DNA of 64,000 nucleotides from CAZTGB01 sp964612965 (GTDB lineage Bacteria > Patescibacteriota > Microgenomatia > UBA8517), in the NCBI GenBank assembly GCA_964612965.1, contig CAZTGB010000002.1, positions 25,852 through 89,851 of the forward strand. The letters are read 5' to 3'. Within the stretch, counting starts at the first letter, position 1, and the number at the start of each line of letters is the position of its first letter. Under the pieces are notes generated by a model that did no database searches, had not been told where the DNA came from, and saw nothing but the letters and a program-made list of their open reading frames with translations. Position numbers and translations under genes: made by a program. Positions 25,476 to 33,936 of the stretch are shown one piece after another.

Positions 25476-26102
25476 TTATTCTGAATTTACACCAATATTA
25501 CGCTTTATGATAGTTTCTTTTCCGCTTCTGCCAATTGCTTTAATCTCAATTTCTCGCGTTTCAGGAGAAATTTCAATACCCACCAAAAACTTTCCATCAG
25601 CAGAAACCAACACAGGCTGATTATTTACAATTATTTTTGCATCCGTATCAGTTGTTCCCGAAACTACTACATATTTACCTGTAATATTCTCTCCTTCTTT
25701 TGGAGTTTCAACCCTAATTTCTGGAGCTGAAGTAAATTTAAAATATTGAACTCCCAAATACCCTAAAATTATGATCACGATTAAAGTAACCCCTATTCCA
25801 AATGTAAGTTTAGGACTCCAAACAAATTTTCCCCCAATATCAGGCGTGGGATTAACCAATTGAACTTTTGGCGGATAATCTCTTTTAAAAAGCGCAACAG
25901 CCCTTTTTTCATCAATATTAAGCGCTCCCGCAATACTTTTTACAAATCCCAAGGTTGTTGAAAAATTAGGAAGCGTCTCCCACTTTTGATTTTCAATAGA
26001 ATCAATAAAACCACTTTTAATTTTGGTTATTTCTTCCAAACGAGCAACGGAATATTTTTTCCGAACACGAGCAACTTTTACTACCTCACCTATTGTCTTC
26101 AT
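25476..26102 (-). CDS. RodZ-like membrane protein with N-terminal HTH
   Basis: 208 residues. The N-terminal 70 residues form an XRE-type helix-turn-helix like that of RodZ (IGEVVKVARVRKKYSVARLEE ... IDSIENQKW); a transmembrane helix lies at about 94-114; the extracytoplasmic C-terminus is a beta-sandwich-like domain (GKYVVVSGTTDTDAKIIVNN). RodZ links MreB to the cell-wall machinery. It follows ftsK, matching the ftsK/spoIIIE-rodZ order in Firmicutes. Whether MreB exists in this organism cannot be seen. Confidence 0.8.
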   Translation of the reverse strand: MKTIGEVVKVARVRKKYSVARLEEITKIKSGFIDSIENQKWETLPNFSTTLGFVKSIAGALNIDEKRAVALFKRDYPPKVQLVNPTPDIGGKFVWSPKLTFGIGVTLIVIIILGYLGVQYFKFTSAPEIRVETPKEGENITGKYVVVSGTTDTDAKIIVNNQPVLVSADGKFLVGIEISPETREIEIKAIGRSGKETIIKRNIGVNSE

Positions 26103-26128
26103 TTATTTATATAATATTAACAGAGAAC

Positions 26129-26139
26129 AAGCTCTGCTT
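26129..26139 (-). repeat. AAGC-N3-GCTT element downstream of ftsK
   Basis: AAGCAGAGCTT on the minus strand, between ftsK and the RodZ-like gene, 26 nt before the latter's start. Same arms as the copies in the ribosomal operon. Confidence 0.4.
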
Positions 26140-26146
26140 ATTGTTT

Positions 26147-28237
26147 TCATTGTTTATTACTGAGGTTTGCTAAAAATTCTTCAGCATTATTAATAAGCAC
26201 CTCTCTTGGTTTACTGCTTCCATCGCTGGCAGCTATAACTCCCGAAGCTTCCAATTGATCAATGATTCTGGCCGCTCTTGCATAACCTATTGAAAGCCTT
26301 CTCTGAAGAAGTGAGGCCGATGCCCTGTCATACTGACAGACAACCTCAACTGCTTTTTTGAAATTATCATCAATATCCCCCTCAACCCCAGAAACAGTAA
26401 CAGTCCCCGGTTTGGCCATTGATGTTACCTCCTCAGTGTATTGAGTGGCTACTCCCTGGTTTTTGATAAAACTAACAAGCGCATTAATTTCACGATCATT
26501 AACAAAAGCCCCCTGAATTCTCATGGGTTTTGCCTGTTCTGGGGGAAGATACAACATATCTCCACGTCCTAGAAGTTTTTCGGCTCCTTGCGTATCAAGT
26601 ATTACTCGGGAATCAACTTGAGACGAAACTGCAAAAGCAATACGAGAGGGGACATTGGCCTTAATAAGCCCCGTAATAACATCAACTGATGGCCTTTGTG
26701 TAGCAAGCACCATATGAATTCCAGTAGCCCTACTCATTTGGGCAATTCTGGTAATCGCATCCTCAACTTCAACTGGAGAAAATAACATGATATCTGCAAG
26801 CTCATCAATAACAACCACTATATAAGGTAAGGCCTGGAAACCGCTCATTTCATTGTATCCGTCAATATTACGAGCTCCTGCTTCTGCAAAGAGCTTGTAA
26901 CGCCTATCCATCTCAGCCATTACCCAACGAAGTGCAGAAATAACTTTTTCAGGCTCAACAATCACAGGTGATAGTAAGTGTGGAATCCCATTGTATCCCG
27001 TCAGCTCAACACGTTTAGGATCAACCAAAATCAATTTAACTTCAGAAGGGGAAGCACGGAAAAGTAGTGATGCCAAAAAAGCATTGATACAAACACTTTT
27101 TCCACTTCCTGTTTGGCCCGCAATAAGTACATGGGGCATTTTGGCAATATCGGTTACAACAGGTTTTCCGCTTACATCAAGTCCTAAGGCAACAGCTAGC
27201 TTCGAGCGGCTACCGCTCATAGCATCACTCTCAATCATTTTTCTTAGAGGCACAAACTCGGCCGCACGATTTGGAAGTTCAATTCCCACTAAACTTCGTC
27301 CAGGAATCGGAGCTTCAATTCTAATTGTTCCATTAGGGGCTGCTAGGGCAAGAGCCAAATCTCGTTCCAAACTTGTAATTTTTGAAAGCTTTGTCCCAAG
27401 TGCAACTTCCAAAGCATATTGAGTAACAGCTGGTCCCAGGTTAACCTCAACCACACGAGCTGTAATACCAAATGATTCAAGTGTTTTTTCAATAATTGCA
27501 GCATTTCCTTTGATGTCCCCTCTTTCTGCCTTTCCACCTTCCTCCTCGGAAAGAAGGGTAGCAGAAGGATAAGCCCACACTTTATCCTCTCCTGGAATAT
27601 TGCTTACAAGTTTTTGTTCAAGCGGTTCTTTAGGGGCTGTGGGCTGTATTTGAGATTTATCTGACTGATTTCCTCCTACAACCTTAAGAGGAGATTTTGA
27701 GAAAGCCTGACCACCCATTTTTATAGAAGACCCCCCATAAATGTACCCTTTAAAAGCTGAGAAAAAATTAACAACAATTTTAAATACTTGATCAATTGAG
27801 GTATTAAATAAAATTATTAAACCAATTAGGGTGGTTCCAAGGAGTACAAGTCCTGCCCCAAATCCTGTAATAAGAGTTGACATCGCCCCCCAAAATTCTA
27901 CCCCCACCACCCCAGCTTTCCCAAGTGACATTATAGAAATAAAAAGAAGAAGTGATCCAACCACAACATTGGGTTGCCCAATAATCATTTTAGCTTTTGA
28001 AACAAGTAGTCCAAACGAAAGAAAAAGGAAAGGAAGTAATACAGCAGACCACGAGAAATAATTAATTATCAAATCATTAAAACGCATAAGAATGGCTCCC
28101 GATCTTGAAAATGAAATTAATACCAAACCAGCAAGAGAAAAAAATACAACCTGTGTGATAGAAAAGGCAGTCTCCCTTTTAAGTTTTAATTTAAAACCTC
28201 TTTTATCTAACCTTCTTTTGTGACGTTTCTTACTCAT
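26147..28237 (-). CDS. ftsK: DNA translocase FtsK/SpoIIIE
   Basis: 696 residues from the ATG at 28235-28237 (MSKKRHKRRLDKRGF); the longer frame begins inside a terminator loop and is rejected. About four transmembrane helices in residues 30-170 are followed by a linker and the RecA-like motor with Walker A GQTGSGKS and Walker B VVVIDELAD, and the gamma winged-helix domain (LLQRRLSIGYARAARIIDQL) at the end. It pumps DNA through the division septum. A -10-like TATAAT lies at 28248-28253. Confidence 0.95.
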   Translation of the reverse strand: MSKKRHKRRLDKRGFKLKLKRETAFSITQVVFFSLAGLVLISFSRSGAILMRFNDLIINYFSWSAVLLPFLFLSFGLLVSKAKMIIGQPNVVVGSLLLFISIMSLGKAGVVGVEFWGAMSTLITGFGAGLVLLGTTLIGLIILFNTSIDQVFKIVVNFFSAFKGYIYGGSSIKMGGQAFSKSPLKVVGGNQSDKSQIQPTAPKEPLEQKLVSNIPGEDKVWAYPSATLLSEEEGGKAERGDIKGNAAIIEKTLESFGITARVVEVNLGPAVTQYALEVALGTKLSKITSLERDLALALAAPNGTIRIEAPIPGRSLVGIELPNRAAEFVPLRKMIESDAMSGSRSKLAVALGLDVSGKPVVTDIAKMPHVLIAGQTGSGKSVCINAFLASLLFRASPSEVKLILVDPKRVELTGYNGIPHLLSPVIVEPEKVISALRWVMAEMDRRYKLFAEAGARNIDGYNEMSGFQALPYIVVVIDELADIMLFSPVEVEDAITRIAQMSRATGIHMVLATQRPSVDVITGLIKANVPSRIAFAVSSQVDSRVILDTQGAEKLLGRGDMLYLPPEQAKPMRIQGAFVNDREINALVSFIKNQGVATQYTEEVTSMAKPGTVTVSGVEGDIDDNFKKAVEVVCQYDRASASLLQRRLSIGYARAARIIDQLEASGVIAASDGSSKPREVLINNAEEFLANLSNKQ

Positions 28238-28271
28238 GGCAAGAATCATTATATACGAACTTAAGATAAAC

Positions 28272-28319
28272 AAAAAAGATCCCGCTTTATGTTGCACTAA
28301 ACATAATTAAGGATCTTTT
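28272..28319 (-). terminator. Intrinsic terminator upstream of ftsK
   Basis: Outer stem AAAAGATCC/GGATCTTTT (28274-28282 with 28311-28319) encloses an inner stem TTATGTT/AACATAA (28287-28293 with 28300-28306). On the minus strand the 3' arm runs into six T residues. It ends transcription from the 98-aa gene before the ftsK promoter; weaker in the plus direction. Confidence 0.65.
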
Positions 28320-28328
28320 AACTTTCAA

Positions 28329-28387
28329 CTTATTACCACTCTTTGAATTCCCAAAAATCTAGAAACTCAAAGAGCAGTGGTAATAAG
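28329..28387. repeat. Long imperfect inverted repeat between ftsK and the 98-aa gene
   Basis: Arms of 18 and 21 nt (28329-28346 and 28367-28387) pair perfectly except for a 3-nt bulge (GCT in the complement of the right arm); the loop is 20 nt. No U-tract and no coding frame. It sits directly beside the terminator at 28272-28319. Confidence 0.6.
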
Positions 28388-28435
28388 CATCAAGAATCAT
28401 TGTGAAATGATTAGTGAGCAGCCACAGCCCCATTA

Positions 28436-28732
28436 TTATTTTGTTCCTACAATGGCCAGGATTACAACCCACATTATCCTGGTTATAAAGCAAGCAAAAA
28501 TCCATCCAACCAAAAAACTCATCATCCCGATTATTAAAATAAAAACCACGTAATCACTCGGACCAGTCCAAATTACCCATACCCCCGTAATCACAATAAA
28601 AATACCTTGTATCAAACCAAGGCGGGGAGATAATTTTATTTCAGATCCTGGGACGAGTTTTAGAGCTGTCTTATAAACCCCTAAAACGAAACCAACTACA
28701 AAATTTAATAAACCCACAATCAAAAGTGCCAT
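28436..28732 (-). CDS. Small multi-span membrane protein (98 aa)
   Basis: The ATG at 28730-28732 (MALLIVGLLNFVVGFVLGVY) is chosen over an upstream ATG because AGGAG lies 7 nt before it, a clear Shine-Dalgarno. About three hydrophobic segments, around residues 2-20, 42-62 and 66-96, with a short basic loop. No family recognised. It follows RNase J and is closed by the terminator before ftsK. Confidence 0.65.
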   Translation of the reverse strand: MALLIVGLLNFVVGFVLGVYKTALKLVPGSEIKLSPRLGLIQGIFIVITGVWVIWTGPSDYVVFILIIGMMSFLVGWIFACFITRIMWVVILAIVGTK

Positions 28733-28821
28733 GTCAATCTCCTTTTTATTTTGTGAATGTACCCCCGTACGGACTACTGGAAGCAAATATAACCCTATAA
28801 TGATCAAAAGGCAAGAGGAAG

Positions 28822-30477
28822 CTAGACTTCAACTACAACAGTTAAAACCATCGGTTTCCTTCTTGTTTTATCAAAGAAGTATTTCTCTAAGAATTGATTT
28901 GTTAGATTTCTGACTGATGAAGTGTTTGTTAAATTTTTTCTTTGCAATAGATTCATAAGCTGGGCTCCAGCGTCATCAAGAACCCCACCAAATTTTTGTT
29001 GGAAAACAAATCCTCTGCTAGTTAATTCTGGTTTCCCTACTATTCTTGTTCCCTTATTAACTTTAACTACTGCAACTACAACTCCCTCATCTCCAAGTAA
29101 AGTTCTGTCTTCCAAAACAACTTTACCGATATCACCAATTCCAAGACCGTGGACAAAAACTTCCTTAACAGGAATTGTTCCACCTCGTTTTGCCTCTCCA
29201 TTTTCAAAAACCACACTTTCGCCGGGTTTTAGTCTAAAGACGTTAGCTGCCGGAGAACCTGTTGAGACAACAAGATTTTCATAAGACTTCATATATCTGA
29301 TTGTTCCTCCTGTCGGCACAAAATATTTTGGTTTTATCATTTTAAAAAGTTCTTTGATATCTTCCTGGGTACCATGTCCTGATACGTGTAATCCTTCATG
29401 TAAATCGTAATAGTGAACATCAGCTCCTTTGTCTATTAAATTATCAACTATAAAATCTTCGCTTTCTTTGGAATATGCAGGTCCCGGGTCTGCAGAAAAA
29501 ATGAATGTATCACTCGGTTTTATTTCAACTCTATTGTGTTCCCCTAAAGCAAGTCTATAAACGGAGCTTCCTGGTTGGCCGTAGCACCCGGCAATAATGT
29601 ACATGATTTTATTTGGCGAATATTTTGAGGCGTCCCTAAGATCGACAATCTCGTTTGGTAAACATTTTAAATAACCAAGATTATAGGCAATCTCAAGTTT
29701 GCTTTGGATTGATCTCCCCACAAGTACAGCTTTTCTTGAAGATCTTTGAGCTACATTAATAATTTGTTGAAACCTTCCGATTGAGGACGAAATTGCAGTC
29801 ACATAAACAGCCTGAGGTGCATCTTTAACTATATTAAACATCCTATCTTCAATTCCAACTCCACTTGGAGCCATTCCAGGATCATTTGATCCCAAACAAT
29901 CAGACATTAAACATAAAACTGGCTTTTCACTTGCCAACTTTTTAGCTTTTGGAATATCAAAAATCATTCCGTCTGTTGAAGTCTGATCCATTTTGTGCTC
30001 TGCTACATGGAAAATCCTTCCGGCAGGGGTATCAATTGCATACCCAACAGTGTCAGGTACCGAGTGTGTGACTCTAAATGGGAAAAACTTAAACTCACCA
30101 ACTTCAAACGTGTCACGGTCTGGATTAAATGTATTTAATTTATAATTTACAACTTTATAATCTTCAAATTTTACTTTTAAAAATTCCGTAACAATTGGCG
30201 GGCACCAGATAGGAGCATTTAGCTCCTTTAAAAGAAAAGGTAGGGCTCCAACATGATCATCATGTCCTTGAGATACGACTATTCCTCTTAACTTATTTTT
30301 ATTCTTAACAATATATGAAAAATCAGGTAGAACCAGCTCAACCCCTGGCATTTCTAAATCAGGAAAACCAACACCACAATCCAAAATAATCATGTCTTTT
30401 TCTGTTTCGTAAACATAGAGGTTCTCAGTAACATCTGTTGTACCTGAGAGGGCTATAAATTTGAGGGTTGGTTTCAT
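28822..30477 (-). CDS. rnj: Ribonuclease J
   Basis: 551 residues. Metallo-beta-lactamase/beta-CASP nuclease that degrades and matures RNA from the 5' end. The start LKFIALSGTTDVTENLYVYE is typical; zinc-binding VSQGHDDHVGALP follows, then later beta-CASP motifs including VSGHGTQEDI, and a C-terminal RNase J domain (DRTLLGDEGVVVAVV). It overlaps the uracil-DNA glycosylase gene by 4 nt. Its place between pnp and ftsK matches Firmicute order. Confidence 0.95.
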   Translation of the reverse strand: MKPTLKFIALSGTTDVTENLYVYETEKDMIILDCGVGFPDLEMPGVELVLPDFSYIVKNKNKLRGIVVSQGHDDHVGALPFLLKELNAPIWCPPIVTEFLKVKFEDYKVVNYKLNTFNPDRDTFEVGEFKFFPFRVTHSVPDTVGYAIDTPAGRIFHVAEHKMDQTSTDGMIFDIPKAKKLASEKPVLCLMSDCLGSNDPGMAPSGVGIEDRMFNIVKDAPQAVYVTAISSSIGRFQQIINVAQRSSRKAVLVGRSIQSKLEIAYNLGYLKCLPNEIVDLRDASKYSPNKIMYIIAGCYGQPGSSVYRLALGEHNRVEIKPSDTFIFSADPGPAYSKESEDFIVDNLIDKGADVHYYDLHEGLHVSGHGTQEDIKELFKMIKPKYFVPTGGTIRYMKSYENLVVSTGSPAANVFRLKPGESVVFENGEAKRGGTIPVKEVFVHGLGIGDIGKVVLEDRTLLGDEGVVVAVVKVNKGTRIVGKPELTSRGFVFQQKFGGVLDDAGAQLMNLLQRKNLTNTSSVRNLTNQFLEKYFFDKTRRKPMVLTVVVEV

Positions 30478-31091
30478 ACTAAACTTGCTTGCTCTGCCTT
30501 AAGCTTATCATCTTCTGGCTTTAAAATCTCAGGTAACATTTCTTTTAAATTTAAAAAATCCTTCTTCTCTTGTTCAAGAACATTCCCATTACGAAGTGAC
30601 GCTGCTGGGTGATACATAGGGATAATCACAGTTCTTCTCTCTCCCAGAAATACTTCGTATCTCTTGCCGTGAACGGCCGAGATAAAAACATTTGGCAAAA
30701 ATTTTGCCATAGAAAATCTTCCCAAAGTCAAAATAACCTTAGGTTTGATAATCTCAATTATCTTATCCAAGTATTTTCCATATGCAGAAATTTCTTCTGG
30801 AAGAGGGTCACGATTTTCAGGAGGTCTATGGTGAACCATATTTGTAATAAAAACCTTTTCTCTTTGAAGTCCGGCTAGTAATAAAAGCTGATCTAATAAT
30901 TTACCAGCAGGCCCCACAAATGGAAGCCCTTTTAGGTCTTCCATTCTTCCAGCACCCTCTCCGATACACAAAACTCTAGCTTCAGTATTGCCAGCTCCAA
31001 ATACCAATTGGGTCGCATCTTTTTTAAGAGGAAGTGAATCATCCCTCTCCATCTCATCTTTTAATTTGTGAAGTTCTTCGTACCTACTCAT
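30474..31091 (-). CDS. Family-4-like uracil-DNA glycosylase without Fe-S cysteines
   Basis: 205 residues. Typical motifs: GEGAGRMED at 44-52 (GEAPG in most members), GLPFVGPAGKLLDQ at 55-68, ITNMVHHRPPENRDP with Asn84, and the HPAAS loop at 161-165. The family normally has four cysteines for a 4Fe-4S cluster; here the only cysteine is Cys42, with His at the VKC position and no Cys near 101-110. It probably still excises uracil but without the cluster. Overlaps rnj by 4 nt. Confidence 0.85.
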   Translation of the reverse strand: MSRYEELHKLKDEMERDDSLPLKKDATQLVFGAGNTEARVLCIGEGAGRMEDLKGLPFVGPAGKLLDQLLLLAGLQREKVFITNMVHHRPPENRDPLPEEISAYGKYLDKIIEIIKPKVILTLGRFSMAKFLPNVFISAVHGKRYEVFLGERRTVIIPMYHPAASLRNGNVLEQEKKDFLNLKEMLPEILKPEDDKLKAEQASLV

Positions 31092-31693
31092 ATTTCAATT
31101 CCCAAATTTTTCATTTCCACTATCAGTTTATCTCTATTTTCAAAAAGAATTGTCTTAAATCCAAATTCTTTTGCTGGAAAAATATTTCTTTCTAAATTAT
31201 CTATAAATATAGTTTCTTCAGGAATCACATTCCCCTTTAATATTAGGGATTCATATATTTCCTTGTTGGGTTTACCTATCCCCTCGTTGCAGGAGCTAAT
31301 AATCAAGTCAAAATAGTCATTCAAATTGAATTCTTTTGTTTTTAAATTCAGCCAATCCTTAGTTATATTCGTTAAAGCAAATATTTTATATTTATCCTTT
31401 AACTTAGGTAAAAGGGAAAAAGTTTCTGACTTTTCAATCATTTGTCTATAGATCTCTTTTAAACTGATAACTTGAAGTTCTGTGTGGTCCCCAACACTAT
31501 TTTTTAAAAAAGTATGAAAGAATTGATCCTCGTTAGTTTTACCGTCTCGTGCATCCGGCCAAGCGGCAATCCAACCCATATCTAGCTGCTCATCTTCAAT
31601 TTTAAAAAGATCCTTTACCTCTCGAGAGTTCACCCAATTATCATCTTCACTTAAAATAACCCCTCCAAAGTCAAAAACTAAGTTCTTAATCAT
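31088..31693 (-). CDS. HAD-superfamily hydrolase (subfamily IA)
   Basis: 201 residues. Motif I is FDFGGVIL, with Gly where the second Asp usually sits, as in the glucose-1-phosphatase-like branch. Motif II is in IFALTNIT, motif III near EGIGKPNKEIY, and motif IV FIDNLERN. The cap is small and helical. It is a probable phosphatase or sugar-phosphate hydrolase; substrate unknown. It overlaps the UDG gene by 4 nt and the YfcE-like gene by 4 nt, so the three are translated together. Confidence 0.85.
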   Translation of the reverse strand: MIKNLVFDFGGVILSEDDNWVNSREVKDLFKIEDEQLDMGWIAAWPDARDGKTNEDQFFHTFLKNSVGDHTELQVISLKEIYRQMIEKSETFSLLPKLKDKYKIFALTNITKDWLNLKTKEFNLNDYFDLIISSCNEGIGKPNKEIYESLILKGNVIPEETIFIDNLERNIFPAKEFGFKTILFENRDKLIVEMKNLGIEI

Positions 31694-32157
31694 AGGTTAA
31701 AGAATTCTACTTCATTAGTCGTGGTTTCATAAACAGCAAAGTTGATTCCATTAGAAAGTGCTCCTGGCCTTACAAATTTTACAAAATTAATCATGGTTTC
31801 GGCATTTGAATGATAATGTCCGCCAAAAACAATATTGAGTCCCTCAAATCTTTTGTCATCAAATTTTGCTTGATGAATAACCCCAATTTTTCTCCCATCA
31901 ATTTCGAATTTTAAAAAATCGGAATCAAACTTTTTGGCATTAAACCTCAAAACTTCTTCAACGTCATGATCAATATCTGCGTTGCCCAAGACAGCATATA
32001 AGGGGATCTCAAAAATTAAAACCTCATTAACAGATTCAACATTATCCCAATCACCACAATGAACAACCCCTCCAGCTTTAATAGTCTTTGCAAATCCCAT
32101 TACATGTTTTATGTTTGCAATATTTCCATGAGAATCGCTTATTACCAAAATTTTCAT
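31690..32157 (-). CDS. YfcE-like metallophosphoesterase
   Basis: 155 residues from the ATG at 32155-32157 (MKILVISDSHGNIANIKHVM); the 16 upstream codons belong to the PIN gene region. Metal-binding motifs are in order: SDSHG, HCGDWD, GNAD (for GNHD/GNCD), VIHQ and GGHYH. The family hydrolyses phosphodiesters. The start abuts the PIN toxin stop, so it may be read from the toxin-antitoxin promoter. Confidence 0.85.
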   Translation of the reverse strand: MKILVISDSHGNIANIKHVMGFAKTIKAGGVVHCGDWDNVESVNEVLIFEIPLYAVLGNADIDHDVEEVLRFNAKKFDSDFLKFEIDGRKIGVIHQAKFDDKRFEGLNIVFGGHYHSNAETMINFVKFVRPGALSNGINFAVYETTTNEVEFFNL

Positions 32158-32158
32158 A

Positions 32159-32578
32159 TTAATTTTCGTTTTCAAAAAAACTAAGAAATTCTTTAGGAGT
32201 AACAACTAAAATATTTTTGTATTTCTTAAGTACCAAAAGATCTTTATCTCCTGTAATGATAATTCTACTTTTACTCTCAACGGCTGTCTCTAAAACCTTG
32301 TTGTCTTTTATGTCTCTAACAACAAAAAGTTCTTTTTGGGGATAGACAACTTTAAAAATATTCAAGATTTCTGACTCCAGTTCTTTGATTTTCTCTTCAG
32401 AAAAATTAAATTTCTTACGAAGGGTTTCCAAAAGTTCAGAAATTAGCTGGGGTGATGTAAAAACTTCTAATCTCTCCTTAACAACTATTTCTATTAGTCT
32501 TTTTGGTGCACCACCAAATACCAAAGAGGAAATTATTACATTTGTATCAATTACTATTCCTAGACTTCGTCTTACCAT
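32159..32578 (-). CDS. PIN-domain toxin (VapC-like)
   Basis: 139 residues. PIN ribonuclease acidic residues are in place: Asp11 (VIDTN), Glu48 (LISELLE), Asp92 (IKDNKVLETA) and Asp111 (TGDKDL). It is of the longer PIN-family toxin type annotated beside RHH antitoxins. It overlaps the upstream antitoxin gene by 32 nt, typical of toxin-antitoxin pairs. tRNA or rRNA cleavage is the family activity; the target is unknown. Confidence 0.85.
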   Translation of the reverse strand: MVRRSLGIVIDTNVIISSLVFGGAPKRLIEIVVKERLEVFTSPQLISELLETLRKKFNFSEEKIKELESEILNIFKVVYPQKELFVVRDIKDNKVLETAVESKSRIIITGDKDLLVLKKYKNILVVTPKEFLSFFENEN

Positions 32579-32810
32579 TTCTATACTTGTCTATCATCTT
32601 ATACACATCTTCTTCACTTTTAATACCCATCTTATTACCTATTCCCTTTCCATAAGTGAAAAGATCGTCCCAAACAGCCTTATTTTTCAAGTACGACATT
32701 AAAGCAGATTTAATAAGCTCACTTCTGGTTTTATATTCACTTTTAGCCACCAAATCTGTTTTTTTAACCAATTCTTGGGGGAGAGATATGTTTAATGTTT
32801 GAATTTGCAT
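32547..32810 (-). CDS. Ribbon-helix-helix antitoxin
   Basis: 87 residues from the ATG at 32808-32810; the upstream extension runs through the operator and is rejected. The N-terminal RHH fold (IQTLNISLPQELVKKTD, then RSELIKSALMSYL) would bind DNA as a dimer; the C-terminal half would wrap the PIN toxin. It precedes and overlaps the toxin gene. It probably represses its own promoter through the palindromes at 32810-32836. Confidence 0.85.
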   Translation of the reverse strand: MQIQTLNISLPQELVKKTDLVAKSEYKTRSELIKSALMSYLKNKAVWDDLFTYGKGIGNKMGIKSEEDVYKMIDKYRNGKTKSRNSN

Positions 32811-32836
32811 ATACAAGCATTGTATACACAATGTAT
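32810..32836 (-). promoter_or_regulatory. Palindromic operator of the toxin-antitoxin operon
   Basis: Two overlapping inverted repeats: TATACAA-N3-TTGTATA (32810-32826) and ATACA-N3-TGTAT (32824-32836). They cover the -10 box and run to the antitoxin start codon, a standard site for autorepression by an RHH antitoxin. Confidence 0.7.
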
Positions 32837-32848
32837 AGCACGTGTCAA
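32821..32848 (-). promoter_or_regulatory. Promoter of the toxin-antitoxin operon
   Basis: Minus strand: TTGACA (32843-32848), 16-nt spacer, TATACA (32821-32826). The -10 box lies inside the palindrome, so repressor binding would block RNA polymerase. Confidence 0.7.
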
Positions 32849-32851
32849 GTC

Positions 32852-33898
32852 TTATTGTGGTAGAAATTCCTTAACATTTTGAGAAGTCACACGAACACTT
32901 TGTGATTTACCCTCAACTATCATTCTGGCCACTTTGCGAACAACTCCATCAATATTGCGCTCTAAAGTACGGATTCCTGCATCATACCCCAAAGGTCTGA
33001 CTATATTTGCCCAAACATCTTCATCAATTGAGAATGAATTTTCGGGCAGCCCCGAAGCTTTCATGGCCGCTGGCATTATATATTTTTGGCCAATAACAAT
33101 TTTTTCTTGATCAGTATAGGAAGGCATGGAAATAGGCTCCAACCTATCCATAACAGCTGTTGCAATATTAGTCGTATTATTTGCAGTTGCTATAAAAAGA
33201 GTTTCAGATAGATCAAATGGAAAATCAATATAATGGTCAACGAAAGCATGGTTCTGTTTTGGATCAAGCAGTTCAACCAAAACTCCCATTATGGAGGCTC
33301 TTCCCTGATCGGTAACTCTGTCAATTTCATCGAGTAGTATTACGGGATTCCTACTTTGACAGTCTCTCAAAGATTTAATAATCTTCCCAGGTTCCGCCTC
33401 AGGATGCATTCGAGATTGTCCTCGAAGATCCAGTGGATCTCCCATTCCTCCAAATGGAATACGAGCAATGGGGCGTCCCAAAGCCTCAGCAATTGAGAAT
33501 GCAATTGTAGTTTTTCCAGTTCCCACAAGTCCCACAAAACAAAGAATGGGGGCACGGTAAACATCGGCACCCTCCCCCTTTTCTTGTTTAAGTTTCATAA
33601 CAGACATGTATTCAAGTACGCGAGTTTTAATATCGTCAAGTCCGTAGTGATGAGCTTCTAGAATTTTCTTTGCGTTATCCACACTCAAGTTATCCTGGGT
33701 TCTTTTGTCCCATGGTAAAACCGTAATCCAATCAATATATTTTTCCATACGGTCAAATTCAGGAAGAAAAGTCGCAGAAGCTGTTAACTTTGAAAGTTGG
33801 TTTAACCTAATTAAAACAAGTTCGCGTAGCTTATCCGGAAGGGATGCTTTTTTTACTCTATCAACCAATGTTGTAATTTCCTGGGCAGCAGAATCCAT
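32852..33898 (-). CDS. Stand-alone Lon-type AAA+ ATPase (no protease domain)
   Basis: 348 residues. It starts in the Lon linker helices (FDRMEKYIDWITVLPWDK aligns with the Lon coiled-coil/ATPase junction), followed by Walker A GLVGTGKT at 123-130, Walker B LLDEID at 188-193 and the alpha-helical lid. It ends at FLPQ, where Lon would continue into its Ser-Lys protease domain. Both the N-terminal substrate domain and the protease are absent, and no protease gene is adjacent. Possibly a chaperone-like unfoldase or one that partners another peptidase. Confidence 0.85.
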   Translation of the reverse strand: MDSAAQEITTLVDRVKKASLPDKLRELVLIRLNQLSKLTASATFLPEFDRMEKYIDWITVLPWDKRTQDNLSVDNAKKILEAHHYGLDDIKTRVLEYMSVMKLKQEKGEGADVYRAPILCFVGLVGTGKTTIAFSIAEALGRPIARIPFGGMGDPLDLRGQSRMHPEAEPGKIIKSLRDCQSRNPVILLDEIDRVTDQGRASIMGVLVELLDPKQNHAFVDHYIDFPFDLSETLFIATANNTTNIATAVMDRLEPISMPSYTDQEKIVIGQKYIMPAAMKASGLPENSFSIDEDVWANIVRPLGYDAGIRTLERNIDGVVRKVARMIVEGKSQSVRVTSQNVKEFLPQ

Positions 33899-33936
33899 AA
33901 ATCAATATTATCACGAAAACACATTCCTCACGAAGA

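Noticed and set aside
26991..27422. 143-aa plus-strand frame opposite ftsK
   Set aside because: Shadow of the conserved FtsK motor domain.
28238..28297. Upstream start giving a 716-aa FtsK
   Set aside because: The extra 20 codons run through the terminator loop and over a -10-like box; the ATG at 28235-28237 is the family start.
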